Assembly (NCBI GenBank): GCA_016648135.1
Contig: JADDOH010000163.1
Coordinates: forward strand, 62,001 to 126,000
Length of the DNA: 64,000 nucleotides
Direction: 5' to 3'
Source of the DNA: Agrypnia vestita
Taxonomy: Eukaryota > Arthropoda > Insecta > Trichoptera > Phryganeidae
Within the stretch, counting starts at the first letter, position 1. The number at the start of each line of letters is the position of its first letter. Below, one piece after another: positions 9,260 to 21,075 of this stretch. The position numbers and the translations under genes were made by a program. The notes beneath the pieces were generated by a model. The model made no database searches, had not been told where the DNA came from, and saw only the letters and a program-made list of their open reading frames with translations.

Positions 9260-10031
9260 GTAATTAAAGCATTGTTCGTAAATTTGTTTATGTATTTTTG
9301 AATGATTTATACAGCGCCGTTTTCGTGAAAACTCACCTTGAGGGCATTTTACACATAAACATTATTTAGAAAAGAACTTACCGGCTAAACAACTTATTTG
9401 CTAGTACTTATACACTAGATAACAGTCAAAAAGTGTAATTGACGCTAAAAACTATATAATAGGCCAGGAAAACACGGTATTTCTACGGAATGCATTAATG
9501 GAGTGGAGACATTAGGTCTGTAATGATCTGATTCTATAAGCTTACATAAGTATGATTGTCTAAATAGGTCAGACTTAAGTTATTTTTTGAACTATGCTGT
9601 TTGCCTCTGTTTTTTTGGTAGTTTATTTCATGACTTTGGCTAAGCCACCGCATGCTGTTATTTTCGTGTATTATTTGCGTCCAATGGAATGCAGAAGTCA
9701 ACCATATATTGAGGGGCCATGTTTTGAATAGTCTTACATATTGTGAGGCACAACTTATATTCAATGATCTTTGGACCTTTGAGCCAGTGAAGGTTTTGAA
9801 GATATTGTGAGATATGTACAAACTTTGAAACACCGGTAATCAGACTTTTGGCGGCTTTATATACGGGTTGTAATTAATTTGTTTCATTTTCGGAAACGTG
9901 CAAAGATACCTTTACAGTAGTCTAAGGGAGGCACAACATATGCGTTTATTCGTAACTTTTTTGCTTTAACAATACTTTTCCAATAATTACAGTCATATTT
10001 ATTTGTTTCTGAATGGAGGAATTATTACCAT
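9260..10031. other. No gene seen; one 50-bp dispersed match
   Basis: The block at 9318-9372 (TTCGTGAAAACTCACCTTGA, GGGC, TTTACACATAAACATT) recurs at 26010-26063. Otherwise AT-rich unique DNA. A 99-codon minus-strand ORF at 9534-9833 has no recognised domain. Confidence 0.4.
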
Positions 10032-10034
10032 ATA

Positions 10035-10501
10035 CAAGGTTATTTGAAAAACAGTAATAACCTCGTAGGACTATATGCGATATGCGATATCTAAGTTTGA
10101 ATTTTTTTTCAATATTTCTGACTTATTTTTTGTAATACGTTGGAATATCAGTACGGTGACTTATATCGAAAATGAAAAAAAATCATTCCTGTAATACAAA
10201 TCAAATAAAATTATAAAAACCTTCCGATTCGAATTGAAAAACATTCCAATTGGAATTTCTATAGGGTTTGTATCATTTTATTTAATTTGTTTTGAAACAA
10301 ATTAATTTTTCGTAATCAATATAAGTTACTGTAATAATAGTTCAACTTTTTGTAAAAAATAAATCAGAAATATTGAAAAAAATACAAACTTTAATATTGC
10401 ATAACTATTGAACATGGTCATGGCTGCTTGAACATTTTCGACTCATAATATAGGCAGTAAAATAGTCCTGCGAGGTTATAAATGTTTTCCAAATAACACT
10501 G
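10035..10501. mobile_element. Long-inverted-repeat MITE (family E), copy 1
   Basis: The ends are CAAGGTTATTTGAAAAAC (10035 on) and the complement of CAGTGTTATTTGGAAAAC, ending about 10501, with TA on both sides. The arms continue through ATAACCTCGTAGGAC and its inverted partner, and through TTCAATATTTCTGACTTATT against its partner near 10365-10385. The interior (TCCAATTGGAATTTCTATAG and neighbours) matches the middle of 28251-28757. Non-coding. Confidence 0.65.
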
Positions 10502-10504
10502 TAT

Positions 10505-11709
10505 GTTATTATAAATACAATATATTTCAGGTATTATCATGAATAATAATCAAGATATCAAGTTTATACCATATTGTAATCAATAGCCATCACCAAAAAA
10601 ATTCATTGATGTCTCTGTTAATTCTCAGAAATACAATACATCGATGGTGTTATCTTATTCAGTTTATTTTCCATTCACTTGTCACTTTCATTTTCATCTC
10701 AGACACGTCTCGTTCGCACATGTGAACATGTGTACCTGTCATCACATCACATTTTCAAAGAAATACGAGAGCTCTCTTCGCATACAATATTTAAATTTTT
10801 TTCCGACTTCTTTCGTATCGTTTGTGTCCTTTTATTGTCACTTGTCATATATTTTTATTACAGCTTTCTTTAATTTATTTCAACCACTCTTAAATCTCAT
10901 AAAATACTACGTCATTTAATATTCTATTAACTATTTTCATATCTCAATATAAAATATGAATAATTTCTTTAAATCTTAATAACATTAAATATGTAAAACT
11001 GGCTCCTTTAAATTAATGGAATCCAATGAATCAGAAAATTTATGATGATTTTTATAAATATTTACGCATACTTAAATTCGTTAATAATCCTATATTTATG
11101 AAGCGTTACTTAACTTCCAGAATAAAGCAATAAAATAAATTATTTACTTTTAATATATTTTTTTATATCCCAATCATTTTTCCAAATAGATATGGGTAGC
11201 ATTGGAATATCAAAACTGTAGAATCTAATTTCAATTATACCATTTATTTTTTAGAGCTCGCATCTCATTTTATCCATAAAAATATTGCGACATCTATTAG
11301 TGCTACAAATCAACGATAATTATTATCAATCAAACCTATTGTGGTAACATATGTTTATATTTGCAACATATGTTTTCAGTTCGAACGAAGTTCCAGCATA
11401 TCTGAATGTTCATTTTATAAAAAATATATTCATTATTTATCATTAGGTACCAAAATAATGAAATAAAATTAAAAAATTAATTAATAACATTTACGCCAAA
11501 GACCGTTACATGTCGTACGATCCACGGCGTTGAACTTAGAACCTGCGCACCGCAAACTCGCGGGGCAATACTGTACCTCACTAACTTGTTGATATGCATT
11601 ATACTTTGATTTGGTACACTATTAATTTTGTACTGCACATCATTTATAATCACAATATTTTTATACATATGTTCTAAAAATACGATTACTGGATTTTAAT
11701 TAAGATAAT
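10505..11709. other. No gene seen
   Basis: AT-rich DNA. A T-rich 91-codon ORF at 10644-10919 and a 63-codon minus-strand ORF at 11477-11668 have low-complexity or unrecognised translations and are not supported. Confidence 0.45.
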
Positions 11710-11860
11710 AATTAATAGATGTCTCACTGAGACGACGCTATGTGGTTCTTCTGGGGTGGAATCGGTGAACGTTGCATTGTGTAAAATGATAACATAAGTC
11801 AGTCAGGAAAGACTTCCATACATGCTTTCCCATATAAATTACCTGTTGGCGGTCGGTTTA
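11710..11860 (+). repeat. GATGTCTC-type element fragment
   Basis: ATAGATGTCTCACTGAGACG followed by GGTGAACGTTGCATTGTGTA and CCATACATGCTTTCCCATAT matches the family seen at 3865-4056 (opposite strand) and 20670-20856. Confidence 0.5.
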
Positions 11861-11879
11861 AAATAAAATAAAGTACTTT

Positions 11880-12010
11880 GAAACATTATTAATATTTTCA
11901 TATTTAAAGCATTAAATTTATGGTCAGACATTTTAACAAAATGTTAGTTATTTCAGTCTACCGATTTCGAGACGTACCCGTCTCTTCGTTAGACAACCAC
12001 TAAACTAGCA
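11880..12010 (-). repeat. CGAAGAGAC/GTCTCGAAA hairpin repeat, copy 1
   Basis: AAGCATTAAATTTATGGTCA, then ACAAAATGTTAGTTATTTCA, then CTACCGATTTCGAGACGTAC and CGTCTCTTCGTTAG. The same order occurs at 29520-29580 and, inverted, at 30040-30130. The GTCTC..GAGAC pair can form a stem. Non-coding repeat. Confidence 0.55.
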
Positions 12011-12268
12011 TGTAAACACCACCACACACCACAAACCATAGCACTATTTACACAATCCAACATCCCAAAATATTCCTCACATGTTGTTAGTGTGAAAAAT
12101 CTTGAAAAATCTAACATAACTAACATTTTCTTACTATAAAACGTACTGAAAGTAGATACATGGTGTTTTCCTCACGAAGACGATGTATTTAATTCACGAA
12201 GTGCGTTTCAATTTGTGAAAACATTTTGTACAAGACTCTCGCATTATGTTCGCGACTTAATCACGTTT

Positions 12269-12514
12269 CTAATGAGGATGGAATGTATCTGAGGAAAGTC
12301 GTCCCACACCTTCAAAGGAAATGCCATATATAATTTCCCACATCCCATCAGACCTCATCAAATGTGGAATAACGTCGCATTCTTCTAGACTCGTTACTGT
12401 TACAAGTGGTTTTTTCACAACTGTAACAGAATCACTAACACGTTTATCGTTTAGCTGAGAAAATGTATCTTGGAGCGGATCACCAAACCGCTTATCAAAC
12501 CAACGCGATATCAT
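12269..12514 (-). CDS. Unrecognised 81-residue ORF
   Basis: A minus-strand ORF starts at ATG 12514 (MISRWFDKRFGDPLQDTF) and ends TFHPH-stop at 12269. Its composition is balanced and protein-like: it has several Trp, Asp and Gly residues and lacks the Ile/Lys/Asn/Phe bias of random AT-rich translations, and the local DNA is more complex than its flanks. A stop lies six codons upstream, so it is either a short gene, an exon or a fragment of a transposon ORF. I recognise no domain, signal peptide or membrane segment. The neighbouring region to the right is LINE debris on the plus strand. Confidence 0.3.
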   Translation of the reverse strand: MISRWFDKRFGDPLQDTFSQLNDKRVSDSVTVVKKPLVTVTSLEECDVIPHLMRSDGMWEIIYGISFEGVGRLSSDTFHPH

Positions 12515-12574
12515 TTGTTGATTTAATTTAAATTATTAGGTTTATGAATTTATTCTTAATATATGGCCATCAAA

Positions 12575-13008
12575 TTTGGAACCTGACGGAGGCAGTGAGA
12601 GCAACAGGCTGCCGAGATGAGTTTTCTAAGAGGGGTAGCAGGAGTCACATTGATGGACAGAGTGAGAAGTGCCGACATAAGGCACGCACTTGGCATGGAG
12701 CCCCTATTCCTATATATAGAAAAATTACAAATGAGGTGGCTTCGACATGTACTAAGAATGCCAGAAGAACGAATACCAAGAAGAAGCCTCCTGGCAACCC
12801 CGGAAGGAAGATGGCCGAGTGGTCTCCCCAGATTAAGCTAGGAAAAGTAACAGAAAAATGTTTACGAAAACAGAATTGGCTTGTCTAGACCTCATGCAGA
12901 AGCAGCGCAAGACAGGGGAATATGGAAACACCTTGTTGAGTCTTTATGCCCTCGATCCTACTAGGACAAGGGAATGTAGAAGCGAAATGAAATGAAATGA
13001 AAAATGAA
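12575..13008 (+). pseudogene. LINE polyprotein C-terminus, decayed
   Basis: The plus strand encodes the C-terminal part of an endonuclease/reverse-transcriptase of a non-LTR retrotransposon. In frame at 12617-12841 are MSFLRGVAGVTLMDRVRSAD, IRHALGMEPL and MRWLRHVLRMPEERIPRRSL. This is the widespread 'R.R...IR..LG...L...I....RWLGHV.RMP..R.P' region lying after the RT domain in many insect LINEs. A frameshift follows, and the very end (AAQDRGIWKHLVESLCPRSY) is in another frame near 12895-12960. A GAAAT-type repeat at 12984-13006 forms the tail. It is truncated at the 5' side and non-functional. Confidence 0.7.
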
Positions 13009-13011
13009 TTT

Positions 13012-13475
13012 ATTTATCTGTAGACAAAGGATATGCAGTGGATGTTGACCACAGAATAGATGTAGGATGGATGAAATTTAGATCCGTAACAGGAATCTTA
13101 TGTGACCCGAAAATGCCTATGAAACTTAAAGGAAAGTTATACAGTTAGACCCGCGATAACGTATGGCTCCAAATGCTGGACCATGTACAACTCCTACTCT
13201 AGGCAACTCGCAGAAATGCGCATGCATTAAAAGATAGGATTAAAGATTCACGCATTCGTGGTAGCCTGGGTGTCACGGACATAAACAGTAAGCTGGAGAG
13301 ACAACCATACCACACGGTAAATCAGGCAATGTCTATGGAGCTTCATCGACAGAACATTAGAGGAAGACCAAAGAACTCCTGAATGACCCAGAACCGAAGA
13401 AACCTGAGAACGGAAGAGCCGACCCCGACTGCCTACCTAGGCAATGAGTTGGGACAGTGCAAGGAAGAAGATGAA
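13012..13475 (+). pseudogene. Second LINE fragment (RTE-like), heavily decayed
   Basis: Directly after the previous LINE tail the plus strand encodes, with several stops and frame changes, another RT C-terminal region: [35 protein letters not shown], then DRIKDSRIRGSLGVTDINSK, LERQPYHTV, RGRPKNS, and ELGQCKEEDELM at the end. The phrase 'W.K.R..TG.LCD.K.P.KLKGK.Y' is typical of RTE-type LINEs. Its sequence differs from the fragment at 12575-13008, so two separate LINEs ended next to each other. Confidence 0.65.
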
Positions 13476-13734
13476 TTAATGTCGAAGGTTATATTATTTT
13501 ATTGCAAAAATATCTTCAGAAGGGTATTACCTAATACTTTAATGACGTTTACCGTTTTTTTTTTCTAATTTGTGTTTTTCTTGTATGAAAGAACTGTTTT
13601 CTTATCCTCTTACTTGTTCAATGTTCGCCATACGTGTCCGTCCCGAACGCTTTCTATAAAATTATCTGTAAGTATTTATATTCGTATTATATCAGCGCGT
13701 CTCAAACATTTTGGTTAGTAAATTATACTGGAGA

Positions 13735-13868
13735 GTCTCTAGTGGTCGGTGGTTCGAACCCCATTACAGGACACCAACAAGTTAACTCTATTTTCATATC
13801 AGAAGCGCTTAGCTTAGTTTAAAAATTGTAAAAATATTGATGCGTTACATATTGTGTGTTTGCGTCAG
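13735..13868 (+). repeat. SINE A copy 3, 5' truncated or diverged
   Basis: Starts in the tRNA-like part with GTGGTCGGTGGTTCGAACCC (B box GGTTCGAACCC), continues CAACAAGTTAACTCTATTTT, GCGCTTAGCTTAGTTTAAAA and GTGTGTTTGCGTC. Confidence 0.75.
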
Positions 13869-14215
13869 ATGCTAGATGGTGCTTGTTTCATAACTTTTTC
13901 GTAAAAATTTCTAAACTCACTGCCAATCACAAACATACTACGATTTCGTGATAATTAATGTATAACTTATAACTAATTAATGTAAATCTGAAATACAAAT
14001 ATAAAAGTCCACCATTTTTAAAGGTTTTTAGCTAGTAAAATCATATTTTCTAAGCTTCATATATGTTAAAGCTAAATTTTTTCTTTCTTATTTCACCGGG
14101 TAGGTATTTAATTAAAGATATTCATTGCACTGTAAACAAAAGATTTTTTAAATTACTTATCTCCTTATATCCCTTCTTTTTTACAATGTTCGGTTTGTCT
14201 CTACTCTATCATTTT
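13869..14215. other. No gene seen
   Basis: AT-rich. A T-rich 78-codon ORF overlapping the next element is not supported. Confidence 0.45.
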
Positions 14216-14217
14216 TA

Positions 14218-14707
14218 CTCCCTTTATATTAACCCGTGCTTGCTTACCGGCTTGCCGTCAATAAAAACTTTGGATCGATTTTTGACCCTTTTCCCGTAAT
14301 CCAATCGAGCTGAAACTTGACAAGTAGACTCGTGGCGACGATCAAGAATATCTGTCAAATTTTTGTTAAAAAAATAATAATTATAGTATAATTTCGGATT
14401 TTTAGAAATTTTATTGGTTTTTTCAAATTAGAATCAATAGAAAAGTTTGATTACGGTGGCCCGATAACGTCGCGGAATATTTTCTAAATTTGAATTACTC
14501 CGTCGGTATACATAATAGGTACTTCACTACGAATGTCGAAAATCTAAATTGACTGATAAATGTTTTTAGAATTTAATCTTCAAAGCATGAAGTGTCTTAT
14601 CAAAGCTCAAAACATCTGACATTTTAGACATATATTAAATTACTCTAAGTTTAGTGTTATGTTATATGTTTTAATTCGTCGTTGTTATATTTTACAAAGA
14701 AAGGGAG
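14218..14707. mobile_element. TA-flanked MITE (family F), copy 1
   Basis: Begins CTCCCTTTATATTAAC and ends GAAAGGGAG, so the terminal inverted repeat is short (CTCCCTTT/AAAGGGAG). TA lies on each side (14216-14217 and 14708-14709), which suits a Tc1/mariner-type target. The 490-bp interior, including TTGACCCTTTTCCCGTAATC and GTCGCGGAATATTTTCTAAA, is almost the same as 57934-58446 in the same orientation. No ORF. It is a recent enough pair that the two copies still align end to end. Confidence 0.75.
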
Positions 14708-14709
14708 TA

Positions 14710-15462
14710 TAATAAAAACTTGGTTTTTATGGGTTACTTTTTTTCTAATAAAATTTCTACATTCTTATTACAAAATAGGTTTTTGTATTTATAAATTGAT
14801 AATAATTAAATTCGTCAATTACGAAGTTTTGAAATGCACTGAATCGCTTATTGTATCATTACGTAATTTGGCACCCCAGGAGCTAAAAACGGTAAACTGA
14901 TTAATCTTGAAAAAGATTGTTGGTCTTCGTTGGAACCCGCCTTTTACCTGTACGTTATTTCGTGTAATGTAATTCATATGCATTATCGCGTCTTATAATT
15001 TGGAGAATATACGGCAGCTATGCGTAATTAGGTAGGAATCATATATTATAATTGAATAACTCGAGATGGAGAGGAATGTGAAATAACTTGTCTGTTGATA
15101 TAACGGTCCCTAGTTTAGGTTGATCAATCTAGATTTCCAGCATTTCAAGATTCAAGAACGATTTCAAGGTACGCGAGAATTGGAAAATGTTCAATGAACA
15201 CAATATACGTGCTGCAGAAATGAATTTCTTTTGTTATTATGAATTGAATTTTTATGTACAATATATAGAAATCTTACATAATATGAATTTTTCATTAATC
15301 ATATATATGTATAATTCTTGACAATAGTAACCAGTACATAAATTTCATAAGTGTATTGAATCGTAATAGTATTGAATATTGTAAATAATAAAATATAGTA
15401 TTTCTCGTAAATTATGCATAAAATCATTTTAAAAAGAAAAGAAACGTTACGAAATATAAGAA
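14710..15462. other. No gene seen
   Basis: AT-rich unique DNA. The 67-codon minus-strand ORF at 15299-15502 runs into a SINE and is not a gene. Confidence 0.45.
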
Positions 15463-15545
15463 TAACTTGCTGGCCTGGTATGAGGCTTGAACAAGCGACC
15501 ACTGGCTCACTAGGAAAGTGTCTTAATCACTAGATTAACAAGGAC
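15463..15545 (-). repeat. SINE A copy 4, head only
   Basis: The minus strand gives a B-box remnant (complement of GAGGCTTGAACAAGC), GTGGTCGCTTG, and the complement of AACTTGCTGGCCTGG at the body junction. The 3' body is absent or unrecognisable. Confidence 0.55.
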
Positions 15546-17013
15546 ATCAAACTAAATAATAAACAATATCAAAACAACCCCCAGATATGTGAACAGTCGA
15601 AAAATTGACTTTATGATTTTGGATGTTTTATATTCAAAGTCTTGTATTTTCATTTCCATACATCCTTGATCTTAAATAGAGTCATTTTATAGAATGTAAT
15701 TAAACCCGCTAAATGTTATAAATATTCTAGATAACCATTCAAAATCAAATACAGCCCGGTTCGCTAAAGAAACTATAGAGCTTCCTAGTTTTTTTTTTCA
15801 AGAGCATCACTGTATTTAACTATCTAGAAATGGAATAAATATCTCAATGTTTCTTTCAATTAATTGCATACGTACCTTGAACCACTGCGTGAAATTTCTT
15901 CTGAGAAACTTAAAAATATTTCAATAAAAGCGTATCACTGCGCTTGTTGCTGCAAACACAATGCATTTTTCTTCGTCAGTAAAATTACATCTGACTTACA
16001 AGTTACTTCATACAATGTATGAAACTATTACGATCTTCATTAAAATTCCTTACACCGCTTTTATACGGAGGGAATAAGAGTACGAAAAAGTTTTAATTTA
16101 TACGGCGTTTCAGTATTCCTGAGATTTACACAAAAATAATTATTTTAATAAAAAATGGAATGTGTGAACTAATGATGAAGGAAAATTCACCTTTGAACCG
16201 TGTATTAAAATTGAATGCTTGGTAAAGAACGAAACTTGATACACGTTTTAAGTTACAACTTAAGTGGTTTGTCCGATATGTTAGATGGAGGTGGAGCAGG
16301 AGGCGTAGCTGATTTGGACCGCAATTGGGATGAAAATTGGCATATTCTTATCATTCTAGTCCTTTTTGTTCCTTTTAATCTGTATCTAAATATCAACATC
16401 TTCCACCTTTTGCCGCAAACGCCTAACTGCAGGCAATCCCCGCAAATTTAACAATCAATGCTTCGTCTGACTCCAGCTTTGTTCACACCGCAACGAATTT
16501 AATGTGTCCGTACCGCTTGATTTAAACGCTTTTTCGTCTGCATCTTAAAACTATTTTTGTTTCCACTCATTTACTACCCGCATCTAGAAGTAAGAGTGAA
16601 AATGAAGAAGATTCACAGAGGAGAAATTAATTTAAAAGAGCATTCTGTTAATCCCGCCTGTCATTCCCGTCAATTTCCAAAAGGTAAGAAGACTTCATTC
16701 CTTTTGTAGTCTAGTTTATGTATTTATTTTGGGTCTCTTTTTTCCTCTTTCACGCGTGCTTATCACTCATTACCATTAAGTTTACATGTTTTACCAATTG
16801 AAACACATGGGCAGGATATTTCATTGAAATATTACTTTGCCGTAATATTTATAAGATGCATGTTTGATTTATATTATTCAGTGTTATATATTTTTTTATC
16901 TCATTTACCTACGTCAGAGGCGTTTTTACGCCAAGAAAATCTGCATTCATAGATGTGTATTTAACTGTTATGTAATATGGAAGGAAAGTAAATAAAAGGG
17001 TCAATCAATTTAT
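15546..17013. other. No gene seen
   Basis: Unique DNA. The section 16440-16700 is more complex than its flanks and could be conserved non-coding DNA, but nothing in it identifies a function. Confidence 0.4.
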
Positions 17014-17314
17014 TATAGATGTCTAACAGAGATGAAATTATATTTTTATGGGAAAATAGGTATGGAAGTCTTTGTGTGTTCATAGGGCTTACGACCTGTC
17101 GTACGGCTGGCTAAAGTGATCGTTTTATACAATGTAACGTTCACCATTTCCACCCATGATAGAATACCATGTCTATTAAATTTTTGGAAGTTGTATATAT
17201 TTAAATTATACGACATGTTCCGTATATGTGTTGCAACAATCCTGAGCGCAACCGGCATCCAAAGCTTTTTCATTCCCCTTAAATGACCGCAAATGTCACT
17301 AATGAGATATATAT
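17014..17314 (+). mobile_element. GATGTCTC-type element (family G), full length 1
   Basis: About 300 bp beginning TATAGATGTCTAACAGAGAT and ending AATGAGATATATAT, an imperfect inverted end. The whole length aligns with 32316-32630 in the same orientation, with shared GGTATGG, TTCATAGGGCTTACGACCTG, TACAATGTAACGTTCAC and CACTAATGAGATAT. Non-coding; the 75-codon minus-strand ORF inside it is a repeat shadow. Confidence 0.7.
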
Positions 17315-18460
17315 TTTATGAATTTTTGGAATTTTTTTAACAATATCCTTTATATGTGTAATGAGATTTTTCCGAATTATTAGCATTACACTAGAGTACG
17401 CCTTACGCGTACGTTTAATTTTTTTTTAAACTATTTTTTAGACCAGTATTTTCATTCAGAATATTTTGAGTTTGTCCAAATTTTTCAGTTATGTATTTTT
17501 CATCTTTAATACATTGATTGATTAATGATGTCCCTGTGACAAAAATGCAGTACTGTTCTCAAAAACTAGGACAAACTAAAAATATTCCGAAATAGAAAGG
17601 TGCTGGATTGTGAAAATATGAATACATTTTACTTACTCATACCTACTTGATAAATTAAAAACAAACTATTATCGCAACCATGCTACAGTAAGATACTTTT
17701 ACCAAGACGACATAAACTCATCCGAAAGTCTTTCCGATAATGATTAATTTTAAATATAATTATGAAATTTAAAACTACCGTTTGCATTTATTTTTATTTT
17801 CTTTTACATCTCACAATATATTTTATATTTTTTTATCCTGATTTTTACTTAATGTACTTTTTTCAAAAGAAATATTAGGTATCGATCTAAAGTAATATAT
17901 GATAAAAATGCTACCTACCTCACTCACTACTCAGAACAGTTATTTTTATATATCTAGTGAAGTAGGTAGTATCCGAGAGGCTTGTTACATATATTATCCT
18001 TTATTAATATGTATTCTTTGTGTATGTAGGTATCCATTAAATCATTGAAATTTGTCCAATAAACATAGATTTATCGGTACTGAAATGAAATGAAAAAAAG
18101 AAAAAAAAATTCCTTACTTTTACCTTAAACGAAATTAAGAAGTACGAGTGTATCGTATTTACTCGATATTTTCGGGCTTGAGTTTCTGTTTCATCATTGT
18201 TTTATCAAAAAAATTTCAAGAACCGATAGATTCCACAGTTTCAAAACAGAAAAATATGAATCAACTCCAATTTTTAATAACAATTATTTAGTTCAATTAT
18301 AATAAAAAAAATTAACAAATATTTTCTCTAAAGTCTCAGAAACATTTTCGTAATATATGAAATATCTTGCCCGCGTTTCAATGGTAAGAACTTTCCAATA
18401 TTAATTTAAGAGAACGGAAACAAAAAATATTATTCAAACCGATAATTTTCCTTTGTTCTT
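17315..18460. other. AT-rich, no gene seen
   Basis: Very AT-rich DNA with no ORF or repeat family that I can support. Confidence 0.5.
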
Positions 18461-18469
18461 GAGAATAAT

Positions 18470-18680
18470 TATTCGATCCATTGCACATCGAATCTCATTG
18501 GTTCCTCAATCAATTCAACCGCCGGGCTAACTAATTGACACTAACTTTCAGCCGCAAATAATCACTCCATTGTTTGAAAGGTCGCACACACACACACACT
18601 TAGAACGTCTAAACGGATTTTCAAAGATAATTTACAGACTCAGTCACGCAGAATTTTCGAGCGTTTTGCCTTTTTGAAAT
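18470..18680. other. Complex unique segment with CA repeat
   Basis: Sequence complexity rises here (CCTCAATCAATTCAACCGCC, ACTAATTGACACTAACTTTC) and a (CA)n run lies at about 18588-18600. It has several TCAATCAATT/TAATTGA homeodomain-like words. Possible conserved regulatory DNA; no direct proof. Confidence 0.25.
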
Positions 18681-18867
18681 ACAATGCTGTGAGAGTAATT
18701 ATTTTTAATCGCCTTGATTTTCAAACCAAATTTAACCAAGGTTAAAAAAAATTCCATGTGACAGCTCAAACTTTATTTATAAACTCAGGAAGGTGTTCTG
18801 GAACTAGTTGAGTGGCAACATCCAATAATAAAAAGATAAAATGTGTATTTTGATATCAAAATCAAAC

Positions 18868-19090
18868 AATAATTTCGTTGTCTGTCGGTCCGATCGTCTG
18901 TCTGTCTGCTTAACTTCGTGTAACGTCCGTAATTTCGTTTGAATTCACGGCTAAAAAAACGGCCGGAGATGGGGCTCGAACCCCGACTTACCGGACCGGC
19001 CGACTAAATAAAGATGACATAAATATATACTAGGGCTTAGCAAAGACGCGAACCAGTGTTCCGTCAGTTTTGACGGGTTACAACTAGTGC
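18868..19090 (-). repeat. SINE C copy 3
   Basis: The best-preserved minus-strand copy of the 1043-1310 family. It has GTCTGTCTGTCTGCTTAACT, ACGTCCGTAATTTCG, TTGAATTCACGGCTAAAAAA, the B-box palindrome GGGGCTCGAACCCC (18971-18984) and the head CTTAGCAAAGACGCGAACCA then CCGTCAGTTTTGACGGG (19060-19076). Confidence 0.65.
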
Positions 19091-19605
19091 ATATTTGTAA
19101 CGCTACCAAGACGCTACGCTACGCTAGATGGCGCTGTTTTTAAATATATATTTCTCTATATAACGATACTAAGGTGTACAAAAAATCAATTAAATATTTC
19201 TTAAAAATAATCATTTCAAACTTATTTAAAAAAATCTTTATAGAAGGGAATTATGTGTTTTGATTTATTAACCATAAAAAAGGACATGAAAACAACTAAT
19301 AAATGTTATGCTAAAATTCATCTACAAACTTATTATCTGACAATAGCTGGGTTAATTATCATCTTTTTTTGAATATTTTGAAAATTTGAATAGTTTGAAC
19401 ATTGGTCATTGTAAACAGGAGGATATTTTTAAAAAGAGGCTAGAAGTCATTTAGAGTAGGTATTTAATTATCAAATAAAATTATCTAACAATAAAATCAG
19501 ATATTATGTATTGTTTGGTCAAATTTACTCAATACATTAGTGTAGTGTGGAGCATTTATAACATTAACGAATGTATTATATTGCACTAAAACTATACTAA
19601 AATTG
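19091..19605. other. No gene seen
   Basis: AT-rich DNA; a small ACGCTACGCTACGCT repeat lies near 19110. Confidence 0.45.
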
Positions 19606-20110
19606 TCACTCTAAGGGGGGGAGGAAAGGGATTCAAGATGGATGATGAACGTAGTCATGACATAAAGGATCCTTAAACCTGCCGGCGACAGGTCGCAAGC
19701 CCTGTGGCTCCCATCTTCCCTACTGGGCCCGGATTTGGGGACTCTGATCTCTTTGAATCTCGGTGAGGCCGTGGAGACTAATTCTCACAAAATATTGAAA
19801 CTTGTTTTGAAAAACTGACCTAGAATGTATAACAATAACTTTCATCACCGAGATTATCTAGAACGAATTTAACCTTTGGTAAACTTTTGACTTTACTTTT
19901 TGCACTAAGATTTTTATCTCCAGTGTTGATAAAGAGAAATGAAAAGTGTGCGACTTTGTATTTTGTTTTAATATTTTCGTCATTATTTTATATTTTCAAT
20001 ATCTTGTAGAAGAATATTAGTATGTATAGTAAGTTTGTTCTATCATATTGAAAATCGTTTTACAATATAGCACGAGCGAATAAATTCTATCTTTACTTTA
20101 CTTTCTTTTT
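19606..20110 (+). repeat. Probable LINE 3' UTR
   Basis: A GC-richer block (CTGCCGGCGACAGGTCGCAA, GTGGCTCCCATCTTCC, TCTCGGTGAGGCCGTGGAGA) is followed by AT-rich DNA ending in GAATAAATTCTATCTTTACTT and TTACTTTC, a tail resembling the short-repeat ends of non-LTR retrotransposons. I see no coding remnant, so this is tentative. Confidence 0.35.
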
Positions 20111-20114
20111 TCTT

Positions 20115-20665
20115 AAACATTTTCTGTTTTTCTTGTTTTTTCTGCTTGACGTATTATTTTAAATATTTGATACTCACTTATAAAATTACACTGACACTCA
20201 GGAACGTACCCAAGAACCAGTTGAGTGGTGATTCCAAAAAAAAAACGTAAAAAAATAAGTTCTTTATTTATTTAGTTATCTTGGAGAAATAAAAAAATAT
20301 ATATTTATGTGTAGATATAACATGTATTTTTTATGTATTAAATAAAGTCATTTTTGTTATATTCAATATTTTTTTAATAAAATGTTGCATCTGAGATTCA
20401 AAGTCGCTCAGAAATTTATTTACTAAGATTTTTACTAAAACTTATATACATAATATTATAACATAGATATTCGTTATACTATAGATTTATCATTAAATTC
20501 TGAACAAATAATACATTATAAATGAAGTTATGTAAAAAATGTTAATAAAACTTTGGCTTAAAATGCAGAAAATTCTATATATACTCTTTCTTGAGAAAGA
20601 ATTACACCTAGCATAGTTTTATCAAATGTACGGAAGGTTCCCAAAATTTTGAACATATGTACAAG
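20115..20665. other. AT-rich, no gene seen
   Basis: No supported feature. Confidence 0.5.
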
Positions 20666-20669
20666 TTTA

Positions 20670-20856
20670 AAAGATTTGATAATATGTGGATGTTCTTACG
20701 ATGAAATTGATAAACGTTGCATTGTGTACAGTGATCACTTAAGCCAGCTCATACAGGTTTTTAGCCCTGGGCGATTCTATAAGAGACTTTCGTACATATT
20801 TCTCATGTAAATAGCTTTGTCTTTGTGAGACTGCTACTATAATTCATCTTAATTTA
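20670..20856 (-). repeat. GATGTCTC-type element, partial copy
   Basis: Aligns with 3865-4056 in the same orientation: TGATAATATGTGGATGTTCT, AACGTTGCATTGTG, AGTGATCACTTAAGCCAGCT, and TTTGTCTTTGTGAGACTGCT at the end. Confidence 0.6.
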
Positions 20857-20949
20857 ATAATAATCCCGCAGTGGGCAAATCTAGTAATTGTGTTTTAAGA
20901 ACAAACATACATAAATAAATAAATAAACATAAAATATTTTTATCTTTTT

Positions 20950-21075
20950 CTCCTTCATTTTACTCTTGGCAGAATGGTCATGGTCGATTAACACGATGAC
21001 GCCACGGCCAAAACTATCCAGCACTATTAGTTCTGATCTGGAGTATTCTTGACAGCTTCATGAAGTTATTTATTT
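20950..21075. repeat. Possible LINE 3' UTR remnant
   Basis: TCTCCTTCATTTTACTCTTG, GATGACGCCACGGCCAAAAC and AGCACTATTAGTTCTGATCT resemble 4849-5040 in layout. Weak. Confidence 0.25.

Noticed and set aside
10644..10919. A 91-codon Cys/His/Phe-rich ORF that might be a secreted peptide.
   Set aside because: No cleavable signal pattern followed by a spaced Cys framework; the His/Cys residues come from a CACATGTG-rich patch.
18470..18680. CRISPR-like or microsatellite array.
   Set aside because: Only a short CA run; no spaced direct repeats. No CRISPR array is present anywhere in the window, as expected for eukaryotic DNA.
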